The position numbers were made by a program, and so were the translations under genes. From Saccharothrix saharensis (GTDB lineage Bacteria; Actinomycetota; Actinomycetes; Mycobacteriales; Pseudonocardiaceae): a stretch of DNA of 64,000 bases. The notes under the pieces are model-generated. The model made no database searches, had not been told where the DNA came from, and saw nothing but the letters and a program-made list of their open reading frames with translations. The DNA is taken from assembly GCF_006716745.1 (NCBI RefSeq), contig NZ_VFPP01000001.1:5281386-5345385 (forward strand). Direction: 5' to 3'. Below, in pieces: positions 27,476 to 38,520 of the stretch (position 1 is its first letter; every line of letters starts with the position of its first letter).

Positions 27476-28257
27476 GCACTTCGGAAGAGGTCTACGAGGC
27501 CTCCGCGCTCGACCCGATCGAGACGCAGCGGCTGGTGACCGAAGGCGTCGCCGACACCGGTGTGTTCGACCAGTCGGTCGTGGACCGGGCGCGGGCGATC
27601 ATCGCGCGCTACCCGCAGGCCCGGTCGGCGCTGCTGCCGATGCTGCACCTGGTGCAGTCGGTCGAGGGCTACGTCAGCCAGGCGGGCATCACGTTCTGCG
27701 CCGACCAGCTCGACCTGACCAACGCCGAGGTCAGCGCGGTCGCGACGTTCTACACCATGTACAAGCGCCGCCCGTGCGGCGAGCACCTGGTCAGCGTCTG
27801 CACGAACACGCTGTGCGCCGCGCTCGGCGGTGACGCGATCTACGCCAAGCTCAAGGACCACCTGGGCGTCGGCCACGAGGAGACCGCGGGCGAGCCGGGC
27901 ACGACGGGCTCGATCACGCTGGAGCACGCCGAGTGCCTGGCGGCCTGCGACCTCGGCCCGGTGCTCCAGGTGAACTACGAGTACTTCGACAACCAGACGC
28001 CCGACGGCGCGCTGGAGCTGGTGAAGTCCCTGCAGGCGGGGGAGAAGCCCCACCCGACGCGGGGCGCGCCGCTGACCGACTTCCGCCAGGCCGAGCTCCA
28101 GCTGGCCGGGTTCTTCGAGGGCCGGGACGCGGACCTGGACGGCCCGTCGGCCGCGCCGGAGACGGTGCGCGGGGCCAAGATCGCCGCGGAACGCGGCTGG
28201 ACCGCGCCGGCCATGCCGGACAACGCGGAGTTCCCGCCGCTGCCGGAGAAGAAGTAG
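27472..28257 (+). CDS. nuoE: NADH-quinone oxidoreductase subunit E (24 kDa type)
   Basis: 261 residues. A thioredoxin-like subunit of the NADH input module with one 2Fe-2S cluster bound by Cys110, Cys115, Cys155 and Cys159 (SVCTNTLC and AECLAACD). The C-terminal 80 residues extend beyond the bacterial core of about 165 residues and end in a charged tail, as in related actinobacteria. It overlaps nuoD, and the nuoF start follows after 14 bp. Confidence 0.95.
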   Translation: MSTSEEVYEASALDPIETQRLVTEGVADTGVFDQSVVDRARAIIARYPQARSALLPMLHLVQSVEGYVSQAGITFCADQLDLTNAEVSAVATFYTMYKRRPCGEHLVSVCTNTLCAALGGDAIYAKLKDHLGVGHEETAGEPGTTGSITLEHAECLAACDLGPVLQVNYEYFDNQTPDGALELVKSLQAGEKPHPTRGAPLTDFRQAELQLAGFFEGRDADLDGPSAAPETVRGAKIAAERGWTAPAMPDNAEFPPLPEKK

Positions 28258-28271
28258 GTAGGGGAGCTGAC

Positions 28272-29552
28272 GTGGTCGACAACCTGACTCCCGTCCTGAC
28301 GAAGCGCTGGCTCTCGCCGCGCTCGTGGACGCTGAAGACCTACGAGCAGCTGGAGGGGTACACGGCGCTGCGCAAGGCGCTCAAGGCCCACCCGGACCAG
28401 CTGATCCAGCAGTGCAAGGACTCCGGGCTGCGCGGCCGCGGCGGCGCGGGCTTCCCCACCGGCATGAAGTGGGGCTTCATCCCGCAGAACGACGGCAAGC
28501 CGCACTACCTCGTCATCAACGCCGACGAGGGCGAGCCGGGCACCTGCAAGGACATCCCGCTGATGATGGCGGACCCGCACTCGCTGATCGAGGGCATCAT
28601 CATCACCTCGTACGCGATCCGGGCGAACTTCGCCGCGATCTACGTGCGCGGCGAGGTGCTGCACGTGATCCGCCGGCTGCACGCGGCCGTGCGCGAGGCG
28701 TACGAGGCGGGCTACCTGGGCAAGGACATCCTGGGTTCGGGCTTCGACCTGGACGTGGTCGTGCACGCGGGCGCCGGCGCCTACATCTGCGGCGAGGAGA
28801 CGGCGCTGCTTGACTCGCTGGAGGGCAAGCGCGGCCAGCCCCGGCTCAAGCCGCCGTTCCCGGCGACCGCCGGCCTGTACGCCTCGCCGACCGTGGTGAA
28901 CAACGTCGAGACGATCGCCAGCGTGCCCTACATCGTCAACGGCGGCGCGGACTGGTTCCGCACCATGGGTCGCGAGCGCTCGCCCGGGCCGAAGATCTTC
29001 TCGCTGTCCGGCCACGTGGAGCGGCCCGGCCAGTACGAGGCCCCGATGGGCATCACGCTGCGCGAGCTGCTGGACCTGGCGGGCGGCATGAAGGACGGCA
29101 TCCCGCTGAAGTTCTGGACGCCGGGAGGCTCGTCCACCCCGCTGTTCACCGCCGACCACCTGGACGTGCCGCTGGACTTCGAGGGCGCGGCCGAGGCCGG
29201 GTCGATGCTGGGCACCACCGCGCTGCAGATCTTCAACGAAACGGTGTCCGTGCCGTGGGCGGTCATGAAGTGGACCGAGTTCTACAAGCACGAGTCGTGT
29301 GGCAAGTGCACGCCGTGCCGCGAGGGCACCTACTGGCTCGTGCAGATCCTCCAGCGGATGGTGCGCGGCGAGGGCACGGCGAGCGACATCGACACGCTGC
29401 TGGACGTCTGCGACAACATCCTGGGCCGCTCGTTCTGCGCGCTCGGCGACGGCGCGGTCAGCCCCATCACCAGCGGCATCAAGTACTTCAAGCACGAGTT
29501 CCTGGCCTTGTGCGACCAGAACTCCCAGGTCCTGGCTGGAGCTAGCGCATGA
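28272..29552 (+). CDS. nuoF: NADH-quinone oxidoreductase subunit F (51 kDa type)
   Basis: 426 residues. It binds NADH, FMN and the 4Fe-4S cluster N3. Motifs are [13 protein letters not shown] (NADH/FMN), [14 protein letters not shown] (FMN), [14 protein letters not shown] and [15 protein letters not shown], with the fourth ligand in [11 protein letters not shown]. The GTG at 28272 has GGGGAG about 7 nt upstream. The stop overlaps nuoG as ATGA. Confidence 0.96.
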   Translation: MVDNLTPVLTKRWLSPRSWTLKTYEQLEGYTALRKALKAHPDQLIQQCKDSGLRGRGGAGFPTGMKWGFIPQNDGKPHYLVINADEGEPGTCKDIPLMMADPHSLIEGIIITSYAIRANFAAIYVRGEVLHVIRRLHAAVREAYEAGYLGKDILGSGFDLDVVVHAGAGAYICGEETALLDSLEGKRGQPRLKPPFPATAGLYASPTVVNNVETIASVPYIVNGGADWFRTMGRERSPGPKIFSLSGHVERPGQYEAPMGITLRELLDLAGGMKDGIPLKFWTPGGSSTPLFTADHLDVPLDFEGAAEAGSMLGTTALQIFNETVSVPWAVMKWTEFYKHESCGKCTPCREGTYWLVQILQRMVRGEGTASDIDTLLDVCDNILGRSFCALGDGAVSPITSGIKYFKHEFLALCDQNSQVLAGASA

Positions 29553-31999
29553 CGATCGCGCCGGAACAGAAGGCCGAGCTGGTGGTCCCCGAGGGGCACG
29601 TCAAGCTCGTCATCGACGGCCTGGAGGTCGTCGCACCCAAGGGCGAGCTGCTGATCCGCACCGCGGAGCGGCTGGGCATCGTCGTGCCGCGCTTCTGCGA
29701 CCACCCGCTGCTGGAGCCCGCGGGCGCCTGCCGTCAGTGCCTGGTCGAGGTGGAGATGGGCGGCCGGCCGATGCCGAAGCCGCAGGCCTCCTGCACCATG
29801 ACGGTCGCCGACGGCATGGTGGTCAAGACCCAGCTGACCTCGCCGGTGGCGGACAAGGCGCAGCAGGGCGTGATGGAGCTGCTGCTCATCAACCACCCGC
29901 TGGACTGCCCGATCTGCGACAAGGGCGGCGAGTGCCCCCTGCAGAACCAGGCGCTGGCGCACGGCCGCGCGGACTCGCGGTTCCACGAGCACAAGCGCAC
30001 GTTCCCGAAGCCGATCCCGATCTCCACGCAGGTGCTGCTGGACCGCGAGCGGTGCGTGCTGTGCCAGCGCTGCACGCGGTTCTCCGCGCAGATCGCCGGC
30101 GACCCGTTCATCGAGCTGCTGGAGCGCGGCGCGCAGCAGCAGGTCGGCGTGGCGCAGGAGAAGCCGTTCCAGTCGTACTTCTCCGGCAACACCATCCAGA
30201 TCTGCCCGGTGGGCGCGCTGACCAGCGCCGCGTACCGGTTCCGCGCCCGGCCGTTCGACCTGGTGTCCACGCCCGGCGTGTGCGAGCACTGCTCGTCGGG
30301 CTGCGCCACCCGCACCGACTGGCGGCGCGGCAAGGTGCAGCGCCGGCTGGCGGGCGACGACGCGCAGGTCAACGAGGAGTGGACCTGCGACAAGGGCCGC
30401 TTCGCGTTCACCTACGCCACCGCCGCCGACCGCATCCGCCGGCCGCTGGTGCGTGACGAGGACAGCGGCGAGCTGCGCGAGTCGTCGTGGACCGAGGCGC
30501 TGCAGTACGCCGCCGAGGGCCTGGCGAAGGCGCGTGACGGCAAGGGCGTCGGCGTGCTGACCGGCGGCCGGCTCACCGTCGAGGACGCCTACGCGTACTC
30601 GAAGTTCGCCCGGATCGCGTTGCGCACCAACGACGTCGACTTCCGCGCCCGCGCCCACTCGGCGGAGGAGCTGGAGTTCCTGACCAGCGCCGTCCTCGGC
30701 ACGAACCCGGACAACGGCGGCGTCACGTACGCGGGCATCGAGTCCGCGCCCGCCGCGCTGCTGGTCGCGTTCGAGCCGGAGGAGGAGTCGCCGATCGTGT
30801 TCCTGCGGCTGCGCAAGGCGGCCCGCAAGAACCGGACGAAGGTCTACCACCTGGGCCAGTACACGACGCCCGCGGTGGAGAAGACCAACGGCGTGCTGCT
30901 CGCGTGCGTGCCCGGTGGCGAGCCGTCGGCGATCAACGCGCTGCCCGAGCACGCCGCCGACGTGGTCGAGGAGCTGGCGAAGCCGGGTTCGGTGATCCTG
31001 GTCGGCGAGCGCGCCGCCGAGGTGCCGGGCCTGTTCTCCGCGGTCGCCGCGCTGGCCGAGCGGACCGGCGCCAAGGTCGCCTGGATCCCGCGCCGCGCCG
31101 GTGAGCGGGGTGCGCTGGAGGCCGGCCTGCTGCCGACGCTGCTGCCGGGCGGTCGCCTGGTGGGCGACGAGGCGGCACGGGCCGAGGTCGAGCGGGCCTG
31201 GGGCCTGGCGGCCGGCGCGCTGCCCGCGAAGGCCGGCCGTGACACCGCGGGCATCCTGACCGCCGCCGCGAGCGGTGGGCTGGACGCGCTGGTGGTCGGC
31301 GGGGTCGACCCGTTCGACCTGCCGGACCCGGGGTTGGCCGAGCGGGCGCTCGAGTTCGCCGGTTTCGTGGTCAGCCTGGAGCTGCGGCACAGCGCGGTCA
31401 CCGCGCACGCCGACGTGGTGCTCCCGGTCGCCCCCGCGGTGGAGAAGGCGGGCACCTACCTGAACTGGGAGGGCCGCCCGCGTCCCTTCGTCACCACGCT
31501 GGAGGGCACCGGCGCGCTGCCGGACGGCCGGGTGCTCGACACGCTGGCCGTGGAGATGGACGCGGACCTGTTCACGCAGACCCCGGCCGCCGCGGCGGCC
31601 GACCGGGCGCGCCTCGGTTCGGTGACCGTCACGGCGGCCGCGCCCACCGTGCCGACGCCGCTGCTGACCCAGCCGAAGGCCGGTCAGGCGGTGCTGGCGA
31701 CCTGGCGGCGGCTGCTGGACAACGGCTCGTTGCAGGACGACGAGCCGAACCTGGCGGGCACCGCGCGCCCGGTGGTGGCCAAGCTGTCGGTCGCCACCGC
31801 CGCGCACCTGGGTGTCGAACTCGGTGGCGAGATCACCGTCTCCACCGATCGGGGCGAGGTGGTGCTGCCGGTCGAGGCGGCCGACCTGCCCGACGGCGTC
31901 GTGTGGCTGCCCGGCAACTCCGGCCCGGTCACCGTGCGGCGCAACCTCGTCGCCGGCCACGGTTCCCTGGTGGCCGTCTCTAGCGGAGGCAAGGCATGA
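29549..31999 (+). CDS. nuoG: NADH-quinone oxidoreductase subunit G (75 kDa type)
   Basis: 816 residues. An N-terminal 2Fe-2S ferredoxin domain (Cys50, Cys61, Cys64, Cys82) is followed by the His/Cys cluster motif ([20 protein letters not shown]), a 4Fe-4S pair ([13 protein letters not shown], then ICPVGAL) and the extra 4Fe-4S cluster of the molybdopterin-type domain ([14 protein letters not shown]). A degenerate molybdopterin-oxidoreductase region and its C-terminal domain complete the protein. The large size is normal for actinobacteria. It overlaps nuoF and nuoH (ATGA). Confidence 0.95.
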   Translation: MTIAPEQKAELVVPEGHVKLVIDGLEVVAPKGELLIRTAERLGIVVPRFCDHPLLEPAGACRQCLVEVEMGGRPMPKPQASCTMTVADGMVVKTQLTSPVADKAQQGVMELLLINHPLDCPICDKGGECPLQNQALAHGRADSRFHEHKRTFPKPIPISTQVLLDRERCVLCQRCTRFSAQIAGDPFIELLERGAQQQVGVAQEKPFQSYFSGNTIQICPVGALTSAAYRFRARPFDLVSTPGVCEHCSSGCATRTDWRRGKVQRRLAGDDAQVNEEWTCDKGRFAFTYATAADRIRRPLVRDEDSGELRESSWTEALQYAAEGLAKARDGKGVGVLTGGRLTVEDAYAYSKFARIALRTNDVDFRARAHSAEELEFLTSAVLGTNPDNGGVTYAGIESAPAALLVAFEPEEESPIVFLRLRKAARKNRTKVYHLGQYTTPAVEKTNGVLLACVPGGEPSAINALPEHAADVVEELAKPGSVILVGERAAEVPGLFSAVAALAERTGAKVAWIPRRAGERGALEAGLLPTLLPGGRLVGDEAARAEVERAWGLAAGALPAKAGRDTAGILTAAASGGLDALVVGGVDPFDLPDPGLAERALEFAGFVVSLELRHSAVTAHADVVLPVAPAVEKAGTYLNWEGRPRPFVTTLEGTGALPDGRVLDTLAVEMDADLFTQTPAAAAADRARLGSVTVTAAAPTVPTPLLTQPKAGQAVLATWRRLLDNGSLQDDEPNLAGTARPVVAKLSVATAAHLGVELGGEITVSTDRGEVVLPVEAADLPDGVVWLPGNSGPVTVRRNLVAGHGSLVAVSSGGKA

Positions 32000-33327
32000 G
32001 CACGGCAGAACTCCTCGCCGACGATCCGCTCTGGCTGATCATCGTCAAGGTCGTGGCGATCTTCGCGTTCCTCGTGGTCATGACGCTGTTCATGATCAAC
32101 TGGGAGCGCAAGGTCGTGGCCCGGATGCAGCAGCGCCCGGGACCGAACCGGGTCGGCCCCGGCGGGTGGCTCCAGTCGCTCGCCGACGGCCTGAAGCTCG
32201 CGTTCAAGGAGGACATCCGCCCGGTCCTGGCCGACAAGTGGGTGTTCTTCCTCGCGCCGGTGATCTCCACGATCCCCGCGTTCGTCGCCTTCTCGGTGAT
32301 CCCGATCGGCGGTGAGGTCTCGATCTTCGGCGAGCGCACGGCGCTGCAGCTGGTCGACCTGCCGGTCGGCGTGCTGGTCGTGCTGGCCTGCTCCTCGCTC
32401 GGCGTCTACGGCATCGTGCTGTCGGGCTGGGCGTCCGGCTCGCCGTACCCGCTGCTGGGCGCGCTGCGCTCGGCCGCGCAGGTGATCTCCTACGAGATCG
32501 CGATGGGCCTGTCGATCATCGCGGTCGTCATGCACTCGCACTCGCTGTCCACCTCGGACATCGTCGACGCGCAGAGCAACGGCTGGTTCTTCTACCTGCT
32601 GCCGGTCAGCTTCCTCATCTACGTGTGCTCGATGGTCGGCGAGACCAACCGCGCGCCGTTCGACCTCCCCGAGGCCGAGTCGGAGCTGGTCGGCGGCTTC
32701 CACACCGAGTACAGCTCGCTCAAGTTCGCGCTGTTCTTCCTCGCCGAGTACGTCAACATGGTGACCGTCTCGGCGCTGGCCACCACCCTGTTCCTGGGCG
32801 GCTGGCGGTTCCCGTTCGTCGGCGACGACCACGTCCTCAACAGCGGCTGGTTCGGCCTGCTCTGGTTCGTGATCAAGACGCTCGGCTTCCTGTTCCTGTT
32901 CATCTGGCTGCGCGGCACGCTGCCCCGCCTGCGCTACGACCAGTTCATGCGGCTGGGCTGGAAGTTCCTCGTCCCGATCGCGCTGGTGTGGTTCGTCGCG
33001 GTGGCGTTCGCGCGCTACCTGCGCCAGGAGTGGGAGACCGCGGGCGGCCTGGACACCAGCACGGCGCTGATCGTGATCGGCGCGTTCCTCGCGGTGGTGC
33101 TGGTGATCGCGTTCCTGCTGCCGGACAAGCGGGAAGTGCAGGACCCCGACGCCGTGCCGATCACCGGCGGCGGCTTCCCGGTGCCGCCGCTGGACCTCAA
33201 GGTGCCCAAGGCACCGCCCCGCCGCCAGGTGCGGGTGGCCGAGCTGCCCGGCGCCGACGACCAGACGCAGGAACCGGCAGCGGTACCCGCAGCTTCACAC
33301 AAGGAGGCCAGCGATGGGCGTGTTTGA
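31996..33327 (+). CDS. nuoH: NADH-quinone oxidoreductase subunit H
   Basis: 443 residues. A membrane subunit at the junction of the hydrophilic and membrane arms, with eight or so transmembrane helices. Signatures are [40 protein letters not shown] and [20 protein letters not shown]. After the last helix it carries a cytoplasmic tail of roughly 60 residues that is charged and proline-rich, again a common actinobacterial extension. It overlaps nuoG by 4 nt and nuoI by 14 nt. Confidence 0.96.
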   Translation: MSTAELLADDPLWLIIVKVVAIFAFLVVMTLFMINWERKVVARMQQRPGPNRVGPGGWLQSLADGLKLAFKEDIRPVLADKWVFFLAPVISTIPAFVAFSVIPIGGEVSIFGERTALQLVDLPVGVLVVLACSSLGVYGIVLSGWASGSPYPLLGALRSAAQVISYEIAMGLSIIAVVMHSHSLSTSDIVDAQSNGWFFYLLPVSFLIYVCSMVGETNRAPFDLPEAESELVGGFHTEYSSLKFALFFLAEYVNMVTVSALATTLFLGGWRFPFVGDDHVLNSGWFGLLWFVIKTLGFLFLFIWLRGTLPRLRYDQFMRLGWKFLVPIALVWFVAVAFARYLRQEWETAGGLDTSTALIVIGAFLAVVLVIAFLLPDKREVQDPDAVPITGGGFPVPPLDLKVPKAPPRRQVRVAELPGADDQTQEPAAVPAASHKEASDGRV

Positions 33328-33880
33328 TCCCGTCAAGGGCTTCGGCGTCACCTTCGGCACGATGTTCAAGAAGGTCGTCACCGAGGAGTACCCCGAGGTC
33401 AAGAAGGTCACCGCGCCGCGGTTCCACGGCCGCCACCAGCTCAACCGGCACCCGGACGGGCTGGAGAAGTGCGTCGGCTGCGAGCTGTGCGCGTGGGCGT
33501 GCCCGGCGGACGCGATCTTCGTCGAGGGCGGCGACAACACCGAGGAGGAGCGCTACTCCCCGGGCGAGCGCTACGGCAAGGACTACCAGATCAACTACCT
33601 GCGGTGCATCGGCTGCGGCCTGTGCATCGAGGCGTGCCCGACCCGCTCGCTCACCATGACCAACGAGTACGAGCTGGCCGACGACAACCGCCAGAAGCTG
33701 ATCTTCACCAAGGAGGACCTGCTCGCGCCCCTGCTCTCCGGCATGGAGCAGCCGCCGCACCCGATGCGGCTGGGCGAGAACGAGCAGGACTACTACGTGA
33801 ACGGCCCGCGGCTGGCCCGCGAGGCGGGCGTGCCCGCCGGCGCACTGGTGGAGACCGGGCCCGAGGAGGCCGGCAAGTGA
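33314..33880 (+). CDS. nuoI: NADH-quinone oxidoreductase subunit I
   Basis: 188 residues. An 8Fe ferredoxin-type subunit that carries electrons from NuoG towards NuoB. Cluster ligands are Cys53, 56, 59, 63 ([12 protein letters not shown]) and Cys98, 101, 104, 108 ([12 protein letters not shown]). It starts inside nuoH with a strong AAGGAGG 7 nt upstream of the ATG. Compare the second NuoI-like protein at 55860-56336. Confidence 0.96.
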   Translation: MGVFDPVKGFGVTFGTMFKKVVTEEYPEVKKVTAPRFHGRHQLNRHPDGLEKCVGCELCAWACPADAIFVEGGDNTEEERYSPGERYGKDYQINYLRCIGCGLCIEACPTRSLTMTNEYELADDNRQKLIFTKEDLLAPLLSGMEQPPHPMRLGENEQDYYVNGPRLAREAGVPAGALVETGPEEAGK

Positions 33881-34719
33881 GCCTGTCGTTCCTGCTCCAG
33901 CAGCCCGACGAGGTCCAGCGCGTGGTCGACACCGTCACCACCGGCGAGGCGGTCGCGTTCTGGATCCTCGGCCCGCTGGCCCTCGCCGGCGCGCTGGGCA
34001 TGCTGTTCGCGCGCAACGCCGTGCACTCGGCGCTGTGGCTGGTGCTCACCATGCTCAGCCTGGGCGTGCTCTACATGGTCCAGCAGGCGCCGTTCCTCGG
34101 CTTCGTGCAGATCATCGTCTACACCGGCGCGATCATGATGCTGTTCCTGTTCGTGCTGATGCTGGTCGGCCGGGACAGCTCGGACTCGGTGGTCGAGGTG
34201 CTGCGCGGGCAGCGGCTCGCCGCCGCGGTGATCGGCGTCGGCTTCGCGGGCATCGTGGTCTCCTCGGTCGCCCGCGCGCTGACCGACGTGGAACCGGCCG
34301 GGCTGGCCGCGCAGAACACGCAGAACGGCGGCAACGTCGCCAACCTCGGCGAGGCGCTGTTCACCGACTACCTGTTCCCGTTCGAGCTGACGTCGGCGCT
34401 GCTGATCACCGCGGCCGTCGGCGCCATGGTGCTCGCGTTCACCTCGCGCACCGGCAAGGACGCCAAGAAGACCCAGCGCCAGCTGGTCGAGGAGCGCTTC
34501 CGCGGCGACCGCCCCGGCTCGCTGCCCGGCCCCGGCGTGTTCGCCACCGCCAACTCGGTGGCCACGCCCGCCCTGCTGCCGGACGGCTCGGTGGCACCGG
34601 AGTCGCTGTCCGAGCTGATCGAGACGACCGCCAAGGAAACTCTCGAGGACGACGTCGCGGAGGTGTCCGGCACCGGGCACCAGCCCGACGCGCACGCGCT
34701 CAAGGGAGAGTCGTCGTGA
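33877..34719 (+). CDS. nuoJ: NADH-quinone oxidoreductase subunit J
   Basis: 280 residues. Five transmembrane helices, with [20 protein letters not shown] and [20 protein letters not shown] as hallmarks. The C-terminal cytoplasmic tail of around 90 residues (rich in Pro, Ser and Glu) is longer than in E. coli NuoJ. GTG start in overlap with the nuoI stop (GTGA); the stop overlaps nuoK the same way. Confidence 0.95.
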   Translation: MSLSFLLQQPDEVQRVVDTVTTGEAVAFWILGPLALAGALGMLFARNAVHSALWLVLTMLSLGVLYMVQQAPFLGFVQIIVYTGAIMMLFLFVLMLVGRDSSDSVVEVLRGQRLAAAVIGVGFAGIVVSSVARALTDVEPAGLAAQNTQNGGNVANLGEALFTDYLFPFELTSALLITAAVGAMVLAFTSRTGKDAKKTQRQLVEERFRGDRPGSLPGPGVFATANSVATPALLPDGSVAPESLSELIETTAKETLEDDVAEVSGTGHQPDAHALKGESS

Positions 34720-35015
34720 CCCCTACGTACTACCTGCTGCTGTCCGCGCTGCTGTTCAGCCTCGGCGCGGTCGGCGTGCTGGTGCGGCGCAACGCCATCG
34801 TGGTGTTCATGTGCGTGGAGCTGATGCTCAACGCGGTGAACCTCAGCCTGGTCACGTTCGCCCGCATCAACGGCGGGCTGGACGGCCAGGTGATGGCGTT
34901 CTTCGTGATGGTCGTCGCGGCGGCCGAGGTCGTGGTCGGTCTGACGATCATCATGGCGATCTTCAAGACGCGTCGCTCGGCCTCGGTCGACGATTCCAAC
35001 CTGTTGAAGTACTGA
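34716..35015 (+). CDS. nuoK: NADH-quinone oxidoreductase subunit K
   Basis: 99 residues with three transmembrane helices, an MrpC-like subunit of the proton-translocating arm. The two conserved membrane glutamates lie in [13 protein letters not shown] and [16 protein letters not shown] start in overlap with nuoJ. The nuoL GTG follows after 10 bp. Confidence 0.96.
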   Translation: MTPTYYLLLSALLFSLGAVGVLVRRNAIVVFMCVELMLNAVNLSLVTFARINGGLDGQVMAFFVMVVAAAEVVVGLTIIMAIFKTRRSASVDDSNLLKY

Positions 35016-35025
35016 GAGGTCCACG

Positions 35026-36960
35026 GTGACGGAACCTGTTGCCGCCAGCGGGATCGGCAGTCTCGCCTGGTTGTTGCTCGCCCTGCCGGCCTTCGGCGCG
35101 CTCGTGCTGCTCGTGGGTGGCAAGCGCACCGACAAGTGGGGCCACCTGCTGGGCTGCGCCACCGTGATCGCCGCGTTCGCGTACGGGGTCGCGCTGTTCT
35201 TCGACACGGTCGCGCTGGCGCCGGACGCGCGCACCACCGAGGTGCACCTGTTCGACTGGATCCCGGTCGGCGCGCTCGACGTGGAGTTCGGCCTGCGCCT
35301 GGACCCGCTGTCGCTGACGTTCGTGCTGCTGATCACCGGTGTCGGGTCGCTGATCCACATCTACTCGATCGGCTACATGGCGCACGAGGCCGGGCGGCGG
35401 AAGTTCTTCGCCTACCTGAACCTCTTCGTCGCCGCGATGCTGCTGCTGGTGCTCGGCAACGGCTTCGTCACGCTGTACTTCGGCTGGGAGGGCGTCGGCC
35501 TGGCGTCGTACCTGCTCATCGGCTGGTACCAGTACAAGCCGGAGGCGGCGTCGGCCGCGAAGAAGGCGTTCCTGATGAACCGGGTCGGTGACCTGGGCCT
35601 GGCGATCGCCATCTTCATCATGTTCAAGGAACTGGGCACCACCCAGTACACCGAGGTGTTCGCCCGCGTCGGCGAGCTCTCGTCGGCCGAGGTGCTGGCC
35701 ATCACGTTGCTGCTGCTGCTCGGCGCGTGCGGCAAGTCCGGCCAGTTCCCGCTCCAGGCGTGGTTGCCCGACGCGATGGCCGGCCCGACCCCGGTGTCCG
35801 CCCTGATCCACGCGGCCACGATGGTGACCGCGGGCGTCTACCTGATCGCCCGCTCCAACCCGATCTACAACCTGTCGGCCGACGGCCGCCTGGTCGTGAT
35901 GATCATCGGTGGCGTCACGCTGCTGATCGGCTGCATCATCGGCTGCGCGTACGACGACTTCAAGAAGGTGCTGGCCTACTCGACGGTCAGCCAGATCGGC
36001 TACATGATCCTGGCCGTCGGCCTGGGCCCGATCGGTTACGCGCTGGGCATCATGCACCTGCTCACGCACGGCTTCTTCAAGGCCGGGCTGTTCCTCGGCG
36101 CCGGTTCGGTCATGCACGGCATGAACGACGAGGGCAACATCCGCCGCATGGGCGGGCTGATGAAGAAGATGCCGATCACCTTCGTCACCTGGACGCTCGG
36201 CTACCTGGCCCTCATCGGCTTCCCGTTCCTGTCCGGCTACTTCTCCAAGGACGCCATCATCGCGGCGGCGTTCAGCATGGAGGGGTGGCGCGGCTGGGTC
36301 TTCGGCGGCGTGGCCGCCCTGGGCGCGGGCCTGACCGCGTTCTACATGACCCGCCTGTTCGTCCTGGTCTTCCTGGGCAAGCCCCGCTACACCGAGCTGC
36401 GCTCCGCGGACGGCCGCGAGTACCACCCGCACGAGTCGCCGGTCAGCATGACGCTGCCGATGATCGTGCTGGCGGTCGGCTCGGTCGGCGCGGGCTGGTT
36501 CTTCTCCTCCGGCCACAACCTGGCGGGCTGGCTCACGCCGTCGCTGGGCGAGCTGCAGGAGCAGCACGGCGTGCTGGACCACGGCGTGGTGAACATCCTG
36601 GTGCTGGCCCTGTCGGCGCTCGGCGCCGCGCTCGGCTTCCTGCTCTTCCTGCGCGGGGAGCAGCCGGTGGAACGGCCGGCCCGGGTGTCGTTCCCGGTCC
36701 GCGCCGCGCGTGCCGACCTGTACGGCAACGCGCTCAACGAGGCGCTGTTCGCGCGGCCGGGCACCTGGCTCACCCGCGCGCTGGTGTTCGTGGACAACAA
36801 GGGCGTCGACGGCCTGGTGAACGGGTCGGCGGCGCTGCTCGGCGGTAGCTCGGGCCGGCTGCGCAGGCTGCAGACCGGGTTCGTGCGCTCGTACGCGCTC
36901 TCCATGCTCCTGGGTGCGGTCTTCGTCCTGGGCGCGCTGCTGATGGTGAGGTTCTCGTGA
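35026..36960 (+). CDS. nuoL: NADH-quinone oxidoreductase subunit L
   Basis: 644 residues, an antiporter-like proton-pumping subunit with about 16 transmembrane helices. Typical segments are LYFGWEGVGLASYLLIGWY, GKSGQFPLQAWLPDAMAGPT, PVSALIHAATMVTAGVYL and YDDFKKVLAYSTVSQIGYM. The C-terminal part contains the amphipathic lateral helix region and a final membrane anchor (YALSMLLGAVFVLGALLMV). The stop overlaps nuoM as GTGA. Confidence 0.95.
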   Translation: MTEPVAASGIGSLAWLLLALPAFGALVLLVGGKRTDKWGHLLGCATVIAAFAYGVALFFDTVALAPDARTTEVHLFDWIPVGALDVEFGLRLDPLSLTFVLLITGVGSLIHIYSIGYMAHEAGRRKFFAYLNLFVAAMLLLVLGNGFVTLYFGWEGVGLASYLLIGWYQYKPEAASAAKKAFLMNRVGDLGLAIAIFIMFKELGTTQYTEVFARVGELSSAEVLAITLLLLLGACGKSGQFPLQAWLPDAMAGPTPVSALIHAATMVTAGVYLIARSNPIYNLSADGRLVVMIIGGVTLLIGCIIGCAYDDFKKVLAYSTVSQIGYMILAVGLGPIGYALGIMHLLTHGFFKAGLFLGAGSVMHGMNDEGNIRRMGGLMKKMPITFVTWTLGYLALIGFPFLSGYFSKDAIIAAAFSMEGWRGWVFGGVAALGAGLTAFYMTRLFVLVFLGKPRYTELRSADGREYHPHESPVSMTLPMIVLAVGSVGAGWFFSSGHNLAGWLTPSLGELQEQHGVLDHGVVNILVLALSALGAALGFLLFLRGEQPVERPARVSFPVRAARADLYGNALNEALFARPGTWLTRALVFVDNKGVDGLVNGSAALLGGSSGRLRRLQTGFVRSYALSMLLGAVFVLGALLMVRFS

Positions 36961-38519
36961 GCTGGACGCTGATCGCGCTGCTCCTGCTGCCGCTCGTCGG
37001 CAGCCTGGTGGTGGCGTTCCTGCGGGGCAACGACCGGTTGGCCAAGACGGTCGCGCTGGCGTTCTCGCTGGCGGAGCTGGTGCTGGCGGTGCTGGCCTGG
37101 ACGGCGTTCGACCCGGGCGGCGACCGGTTGCAGCTGACCAGCTCGGCCGAGTGGATCCCGGCCTTCGGCGTGCACCTGTCGTTCGGCGTGGACGGCATCG
37201 CGCTGGTGATGATCGCGCTGATCGCGTTCCTGGTGCCGGTCGTCATCGGCGGCTCGTGGGCGGACAAGCTGCCCGAGGGGCGCAGCGCGGGCGGGTTCTT
37301 CGCGTTGCTGCTGGCCATGCAGACCGGCATGGTCGGCGTCTTCGCCGCCACCGACGTGTTCGTGTTCTACGTGTTCTTCGAGGCCGTGCTGGTCCCGATG
37401 TACTTCCTGATCGGCCGCTTCGGCGGGCCGAACCGGCAGTACGCGGCGATGAAGTTCTTCCTGTACTCGCTGCTCGGCGGCCTGATCATGCTGGCCTCGG
37501 TGATCGGCCTGTACGTGGTCAGCGCGGACAAGATCGGCCAGGGCACGTTCGACTGGGCGACGCTGGTCACGGTGACCCGCGACCTGCCGCTGTCCACCCA
37601 GATCTGGCTGTTCCTCGGCTTCTTCGTGGCGTTCGCGATCAAGGCGCCGCTGGTGCCGCTGCACACGTGGCTGCCCGACGCCGGTGCCGAGGCGCCGGTC
37701 GGCGCGGGCGTGCTGCTGGTCGGCATCCTGGACAAGATCGGCACGTTCGGGTTCCTGCGCTACTGCCTGCCGCTGTTCCCGGCGGCCAGCAAGGAGCTCG
37801 CGCCGCTGGTGCTCATCCTGGCCGTGGTCGGCATCCTGTACGGCTCGCTGCTCGCCGTCGGCCAGTCCGACATGAAGCGGTTCGTGGCCTACACCTCGAT
37901 CGCGCACTTCGGCTTCATCGCGCTGGGCATCTTCGCGTTCAGCTCGCAGGCCGGCACCGGCGCGGTGCTCTACATGGTCAACCACGGCATCTCGACCGGC
38001 ATGCTGTTCCTGGTCGTCGGCATGGTGATGGCCCGCGGCGGGTCGCGCCTGATCGAGGACTACGGCGGCATGGCCAAGCTGACCCCGGTGCTGGGCGGGC
38101 TGTTCTTCGTGGCCGGTCTGTCGTCGCTGGCGCTGCCGGGCACCAACTCGTTCGTCAGCGAGTTCCTGGTGCTCATCGGCTCCTACCCGAACGAGCCGGT
38201 CTACACGGTCCTGGCCGCCGTCGGCATGGTGCTGGCCGCGCTGTACGTCCTGTGGCTGTACCAGCGCGTGTTCCAGGGCCCGGTGCGCGGCACGGCGCTG
38301 ATCGACGCGGTCGGCGGGCCCGGCGCGGCGGTCGACCCGGAGCGCGCGGCGGTGCCGGACCTGAACAAGCGCGAACTGGCCGTGCTCGCGCCGCTGGTGG
38401 CACTGATCTTGGTGCTCGGCTTCTACCCGAAGCCGGTGTTGGACGTGATCACCCCGTCCGTCGGGGCGACGCTCAGCGAGGTCGGGGTGGCCGACCCGGT
38501 CGCGCAGGAAGGCAAGTGA
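36957..38519 (+). CDS. nuoM: NADH-quinone oxidoreductase subunit M
   Basis: 520 residues, antiporter-like subunit with about 14 transmembrane helices. It shows FVFYVFFEAVLVPMYFLIG, APLVPLHTWLPDAGAEAPVG, DMKRFVAYTSIAHFGFIALG and LPGTNSFVSEFLVLIGSYP. The GTG start overlaps nuoL. One base separates its stop from the nuoN start. Confidence 0.95.
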   Translation: MSWTLIALLLLPLVGSLVVAFLRGNDRLAKTVALAFSLAELVLAVLAWTAFDPGGDRLQLTSSAEWIPAFGVHLSFGVDGIALVMIALIAFLVPVVIGGSWADKLPEGRSAGGFFALLLAMQTGMVGVFAATDVFVFYVFFEAVLVPMYFLIGRFGGPNRQYAAMKFFLYSLLGGLIMLASVIGLYVVSADKIGQGTFDWATLVTVTRDLPLSTQIWLFLGFFVAFAIKAPLVPLHTWLPDAGAEAPVGAGVLLVGILDKIGTFGFLRYCLPLFPAASKELAPLVLILAVVGILYGSLLAVGQSDMKRFVAYTSIAHFGFIALGIFAFSSQAGTGAVLYMVNHGISTGMLFLVVGMVMARGGSRLIEDYGGMAKLTPVLGGLFFVAGLSSLALPGTNSFVSEFLVLIGSYPNEPVYTVLAAVGMVLAALYVLWLYQRVFQGPVRGTALIDAVGGPGAAVDPERAAVPDLNKRELAVLAPLVALILVLGFYPKPVLDVITPSVGATLSEVGVADPVAQEGK

Positions 38520-38520
38520 C